From: Butyrivibrio sp.
GTDB taxonomy: Bacteria > Bacillota > Clostridia > Lachnospirales > Lachnospiraceae
Direction: 5' to 3'
Assembly (NCBI GenBank): GCA_024688095.1
Contig: JAILEJ010000519.1
Span: 1-8,716, forward strand
Length of the DNA stretch: 8,716 bases
Shown: positions 6,198-8,716 of the stretch, piece after piece
How positions within the stretch are numbered: position 1 is the stretch's first letter
Layout of the letters: each line of letters begins with the position of its first letter
The notes under the pieces: model-generated
The model's input: the letters and a program-made list of their open reading frames with translations, nothing else
What the model was told of the DNA's origin: nothing
Databases searched by the model: none
Program-made: the position numbers and the translations under genes

Positions 6198-7124
6198 ATG
6201 AGGTGTATTATTACTGGTGCCACAAGCATGCTCGGATGTGCACTTATAGATGAATGTATAAAAAATAATACAGAAGTTATGGCAATAGTCAGAGAGGGGA
6301 GTATCAGAGAAAACCGTATTTCAAAATCTGATTTGGTTCATATAGTACATGCTGATATAGAGAATTTTGATAATATAGAATTTGATGGTCTTGAATATGA
6401 TGCTCTATATCATTTTGCATGGGGATATACTTCCAAGTTTGAGCGTAATCTGGCAACAGCTCAGGAGAAGAATATAAGAGATACACTTCTTGTTGCTGAT
6501 TTTGCATTAAAGTTTCATTGTAAGAAGTTCATATTTGCTGGTTCTCAGGCAGAATATGGAAGTATAGATGGTGTTATAACTCCTGAAACCAAACCGCAGC
6601 CAATAAATGCGTACGGAATGGCAAAGCTTTCAGCGGGTATGCTTTCAAAACTTACATGTGAGCAGAATAATATGAAACATATCTGGACCAGGATATTTAG
6701 CGTATACGGGACAAGAGACCAGGAATGGACCATGATAAAGTATGCTGTAAACTCATTTATGAATAGAGATAAAGCATCTTTTTCAGCAGGGACACAGATG
6801 TGGAATTATCTTTATGAATCAGATGCGGGTAAGATGTTTTACCTTTTAGGTACAAAGGATGTGGAAAGTGGTATATATCATATAGCAGGAAATGATACCA
6901 GGCCTTTGCGCAAATATATAGAGCAGATTAAAGAGGTCTGGGATAAAAATCATGAAAATTCTGCTGAATGTGAATTTGGTTCTTATGGTTCGATAAACAA
7001 GGTTGTGGGAATACAACCGGATATATCCAAGACAATAGATGCTATTGGATTTATGCCTGAGGTATCATTTGTGGAGGGTATAAAAAAGGTTATTGAATAT
7101 ATGGAAAATGATAAGATGTTGTAG
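6198..7124 (+). CDS. Extended SDR NAD(P)-dependent sugar-nucleotide reductase/epimerase (YerF-like candidate)
   Basis: This 308-residue protein opens with the Rossmann glycine motif TGATSMLG (residues 6-13). It carries the SDR active site as S116 (GSQAEYG) plus Y139 and K143 (AYGMAK). The C-terminal part resembles sugar-nucleotide epimerases/reductases (HIAGNDTRPLRKYI). An Arg (R32) stands at the end of the second strand where NAD-specific enzymes usually have Asp, which leans towards NADP(H). GAGG at 6187-6190 supports the ATG start. It sits 30 bp before rfbG, so the two are probably co-transcribed. In the context of RfbG, RfbH and a thiamine enzyme, it is the natural candidate to reduce the two-carbon branch (as YerF does) or the C-4 ketone (as in abequose or paratose synthesis). 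A tyvelose-type epimerase is also possible. The fold is secure; the substrate is inferred. Confidence 0.9.
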   Translation: MRCIITGATSMLGCALIDECIKNNTEVMAIVREGSIRENRISKSDLVHIVHADIENFDNIEFDGLEYDALYHFAWGYTSKFERNLATAQEKNIRDTLLVADFALKFHCKKFIFAGSQAEYGSIDGVITPETKPQPINAYGMAKLSAGMLSKLTCEQNNMKHIWTRIFSVYGTRDQEWTMIKYAVNSFMNRDKASFSAGTQMWNYLYESDAGKMFYLLGTKDVESGIYHIAGNDTRPLRKYIEQIKEVWDKNHENSAECEFGSYGSINKVVGIQPDISKTIDAIGFMPEVSFVEGIKKVIEYMENDKML

Positions 7125-7154
7125 TTTTATTAAATAGGTAAATGAAAAGGAATT

Positions 7155-8288
7155 ATGTATAAATTTAATATAAGTTTTTATAAAAATAAGAAGGTATTAA
7201 TTACAGGACATACTGGCTTTAAGGGAAGCTGGATGTGTAGAGCTCTTATTGGAGCAGGAGCAAAGGTTACAGGATATGCTCTTAAGGCGCCAACAGATCC
7301 AAGCCTTTTTGAAATGTGCGGTGTTGTAGATAAGATGAATTCTGTAGAAGGTGATATCAGAGACATTTCTCATCTTAAAGAGGTTTTTAACGAAACTCAG
7401 CCAGAAATTGTAATTCATATGGCTGCACAGCCAATAGTACGTGATTCCTATAAGAATCCTGTTTATACTTATGAGACAAATGTAATGGGAACAGTAAATG
7501 TTCTTGAATGTGTAAGACAGTGTCCATCAGTTAAATCTTTTGTAAATGTAACTACAGATAAGGTATATCTTAATAAAGAGTGGAACTGGGGATATCGTGA
7601 AAATGAAGAACTTAACGGATTCGATCCATATTCTAATTCAAAATCATGTTCTGAGCTTGTAACAAGCTGTTATAGAAATTCATTTTTTAATGAAGCTTAT
7701 CTTGATAAAGCTGAAGATATCGGTTCAGATGGTTTAGTTCATGGTCAGGCTAAGACATGTGCAATATCCACAGCACGTGCTGGTAATGTGATTGGAGGAG
7801 GAGACTTTGCTAATGATAGAATTATTCCTGATTGTATAAGAGCAATGCAGAAAAAAGAAGAGATTATTGTGCGTAATCCATATTCTACACGACCTTATCA
7901 GTTTGTAATGGAGCCAGTTTACGCGTATCTCATTATTGCAGCAGCTCAGTATGAGGATAAATCATATGCGGGCAGCTACAATGTAGGACCTGATGATGAG
8001 GATTGTATTAATACTGGTAATCTTGTAACATTATTTTGTAACAAATGGAATGATAAGATTACATCAGATGTATTTAAGGCATCATGGAAAAATGTATATG
8101 ATGTAGGTCCTCACGAGGCAAATTTCTTAAAACTGGACCATTCAAAGATTACTTCAACATTTGGATGGAAACCGCACTGGAACATTGATAAAGCAATGGA
8201 TGCTATTATTGAATGGACAGATGTGTGGTTGAATGGTGGAGATATTTCTGAAATTATGGATAAACAGATTAAGGATTTTATAGGATAA
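7155..8288 (+). CDS. rfbG: CDP-glucose 4,6-dehydratase (RfbG)
   Basis: This 377-residue extended SDR converts CDP-glucose to CDP-4-keto-6-deoxyglucose using bound NAD. It has the family's strong signatures: GHTGFKGSW (18-26), ALKAPTDPSLFE after the second strand, TTDKVY (133-138) with the Asp-Lys pair typical of CDP-glucose dehydratases in place of the Asp-Glu of dTDP-glucose dehydratases, WGYRENEELNGFDPYSNSK with Y159 and K163 as the catalytic pair, and ARAGNVIGGGDFANDRIIPD. Length is normal and no catalytic residue is missing. AAAAGGA (7145-7151) lies immediately upstream of the ATG. It is the last gene before a strong terminator. In many clusters the gene for glucose-1-phosphate cytidylyltransferase (rfbF) directly precedes rfbG; here an SDR gene occupies that position. 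The product feeds RfbH. Confidence 0.96.
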   Translation: MYKFNISFYKNKKVLITGHTGFKGSWMCRALIGAGAKVTGYALKAPTDPSLFEMCGVVDKMNSVEGDIRDISHLKEVFNETQPEIVIHMAAQPIVRDSYKNPVYTYETNVMGTVNVLECVRQCPSVKSFVNVTTDKVYLNKEWNWGYRENEELNGFDPYSNSKSCSELVTSCYRNSFFNEAYLDKAEDIGSDGLVHGQAKTCAISTARAGNVIGGGDFANDRIIPDCIRAMQKKEEIIVRNPYSTRPYQFVMEPVYAYLIIAAAQYEDKSYAGSYNVGPDDEDCINTGNLVTLFCNKWNDKITSDVFKASWKNVYDVGPHEANFLKLDHSKITSTFGWKPHWNIDKAMDAIIEWTDVWLNGGDISEIMDKQIKDFIG

Positions 8289-8332
8289 ACTATTCTGAAT
8301 ATAGTTATTTTTTATATTGTTAAAGAGCACAG

Positions 8333-8376
8333 TTAGCGTTGCTGCAAAGGAATAGTTTGGCACAACGCTAATTTTT
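8333..8376 (+). terminator. Strong intrinsic terminator after rfbG
   Basis: TTAGCGTTG (8333-8341) pairs perfectly with CAACGCTAA (8363-8371). The stem continues internally with TGC/GCA and AAA/TTT with single-base bulges. TTTTT follows at 8372-8376 and another T run about ten bases later. It lies 45 bp after the rfbG stop and marks the end of the operon. Confidence 0.88.
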
Positions 8377-8402
8377 ATGTGATTTTTTCTTATGAGACAG
8401 AC

Positions 8403-8441
8403 AGTATTGATTCACACTTAAAATTGATCCGGGGCAATACT
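8403..8441 (+). repeat. Inverted repeat AGTATTG/CAATACT, possible operator
   Basis: AGTATTG (8403-8409) and CAATACT (8435-8441) are perfect 7-bp inverted arms separated by 25 bases. The right arm falls between the -35 and -10 of the promoter candidate at 8424-8451, so a bound dimeric regulator could control that promoter. It has no T run and is not a terminator. A 7-bp match at this spacing can arise by chance. Confidence 0.3.
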
Positions 8442-8451
8442 ACTTTATAAC
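8424..8451 (+). promoter_or_regulatory. Candidate promoter for a gene beyond the right edge
   Basis: TTGATC (8424-8429; four of six to the -35 consensus) and TATAAC (8446-8451; five of six to the -10 consensus) are separated by 16 bases, just downstream of the rfbG terminator. Transcription would begin near 8458 and run through the structured element at 8549-8630. No gene that it could serve lies within the window. Confidence 0.35.
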
Positions 8452-8548
8452 AAACAGATGGTTCTGATTTATATATGATATTTAGATGAATGGTTCAATT
8501 AAATATTTAAAGTGTTTATACATTGTTGTTTTGTAATAAAATAGTAGT

Positions 8549-8630
8549 AGGTAATTGCGAAACTCGCTGAAGCTCGTCCGCAATCTTGATTATAAAATCG
8601 GATGTTTCGCGCATAGGCGCGAAATTACCT
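8549..8630. repeat. 82-bp cloverleaf-like palindromic intergenic element
   Basis: The ends are inverted (AGGTAATT at 8549-8556, AATTACCT at 8623-8630). Three hairpins fit inside the outer AGGTA/TACCT stem: ATTGCG (8554-8559) with CGCAAT (8579-8584); GATT (8588-8591) with AATC (8596-8599); and TTTCGCGC (8605-8612) with GCGCGAAA (8617-8624) around the loop ATAG. An alternative fold pairs GCGAAAC (8557-8563) with GTTTCGC (8604-8610). It is visibly richer in G+C than its surroundings and encodes nothing. It looks like a REP- or MITE-type dispersed element, or a structured RNA leader. Multi-copy status cannot be seen from one window. Confidence 0.55.
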
Positions 8631-8716
8631 TTAATAGTTGATTTTAGGCGCACTAAATAAGCTTATCTTATGAAGTTGGTAAGTCCTAAGCAATTAAAGG
8701 TTTTAGGCTGCGAATA
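8631..8716. other. Further palindromic sequence up to the window end, no supported gene
   Basis: CCTTTAAT (8628-8635, starting inside the cloverleaf element) is mirrored by ATTAAAGG at 8693-8700. TTTAG/CTAAA forms a small hairpin at 8643-8657. ATAAGCTTAT is a palindrome at 8657-8666. TTTTAGGC occurs twice, at 8642-8649 and 8701-8708. This may be the rest of a larger repeat or a second structured unit cut off by the window. An ATG at 8670 stays open for 15 codons to the edge but has no ribosome binding site. Confidence 0.3.

Noticed and set aside
8549..8630. tRNA gene, because of the length and cloverleaf fold
   Set aside because: No T-loop GTTCGAATC-type sequence, no conserved D-loop GG, a middle stem with mostly A/T pairs, and no CCA or normal 7-bp acceptor stem.
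8670..8716. Start of a partial gene (MKLVSPKQLKVLGCE) running off the right edge
   Set aside because: Only 15 codons, no Shine-Dalgarno sequence within range, and it overlaps palindromic sequence.
8549..8716. CRISPR array or transposase-bearing insertion sequence
   Set aside because: The repeats are inverted and irregular rather than evenly spaced direct repeats, and no transposase or cas coding is present.

Overview
The window is AT-rich bacterial DNA with Shine-Dalgarno-led genes and intrinsic terminators, and protein families common in anaerobic Firmicutes. A Lachnospiraceae-type host (Butyrivibrio or Roseburia relatives) is my best guess, but this is inference from composition and style. 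The first ~75 bases do not fit: they are about 75% G+C and encode, on the minus strand, a scrap of the RNA polymerase beta' zinc region. The left edge is therefore probably a chimeric assembly join, and nothing upstream of the first real gene should be trusted as native context.

Layout. 1-~75: rpoC scrap. ~76-367: AT-rich leader with a weak promoter candidate, two small hairpins, an 8-bp direct repeat and a clear intrinsic terminator ending about 20 nt before the first gene's ribosome binding site. 368-4706: three plus-strand genes, namely a thiamine-diphosphate enzyme of the acetolactate-synthase family, a membrane-anchored GT2 glycosyltransferase and an RfbH/E1-type 3-dehydrase. 4724-4767: terminator-like hairpin. 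4799-6148: a gene for a single-pass membrane protein with a helical-repeat-like domain, split by one in-frame TAA. 6198-8288: an extended SDR reductase/epimerase and CDP-glucose 4,6-dehydratase (RfbG). 8333-8376: strong terminator. 8377-8716: no supported gene; it holds a promoter candidate, an inverted repeat, an 82-bp cloverleaf-like palindromic element and further palindromes up to the window end.

How the genes work together. RfbG makes CDP-4-keto-6-deoxyglucose. RfbH (PMP and [2Fe-2S], with a reductase partner) removes the 3-hydroxyl to give CDP-4-keto-3,6-dideoxyglucose. In the yersiniose A pathway of Yersinia, a thiamine-diphosphate flavoenzyme (YerE) adds a two-carbon unit from pyruvate to C-4 of that intermediate, and an SDR (YerF) then reduces the new carbonyl. 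The thiamine enzyme and SDR here are well placed for the same two steps, so the cluster may make a CDP-linked branched-chain 3,6-dideoxy sugar for a surface glycan. The GT2 protein resembles polyprenyl-phosphate sugar transferases. The cytidylyltransferase (RfbF) and the RfbH reductase (E3) are not in the window.

The enzyme families are secure. The branched-sugar product, the leader attenuation and the role of the split membrane protein are inferences.
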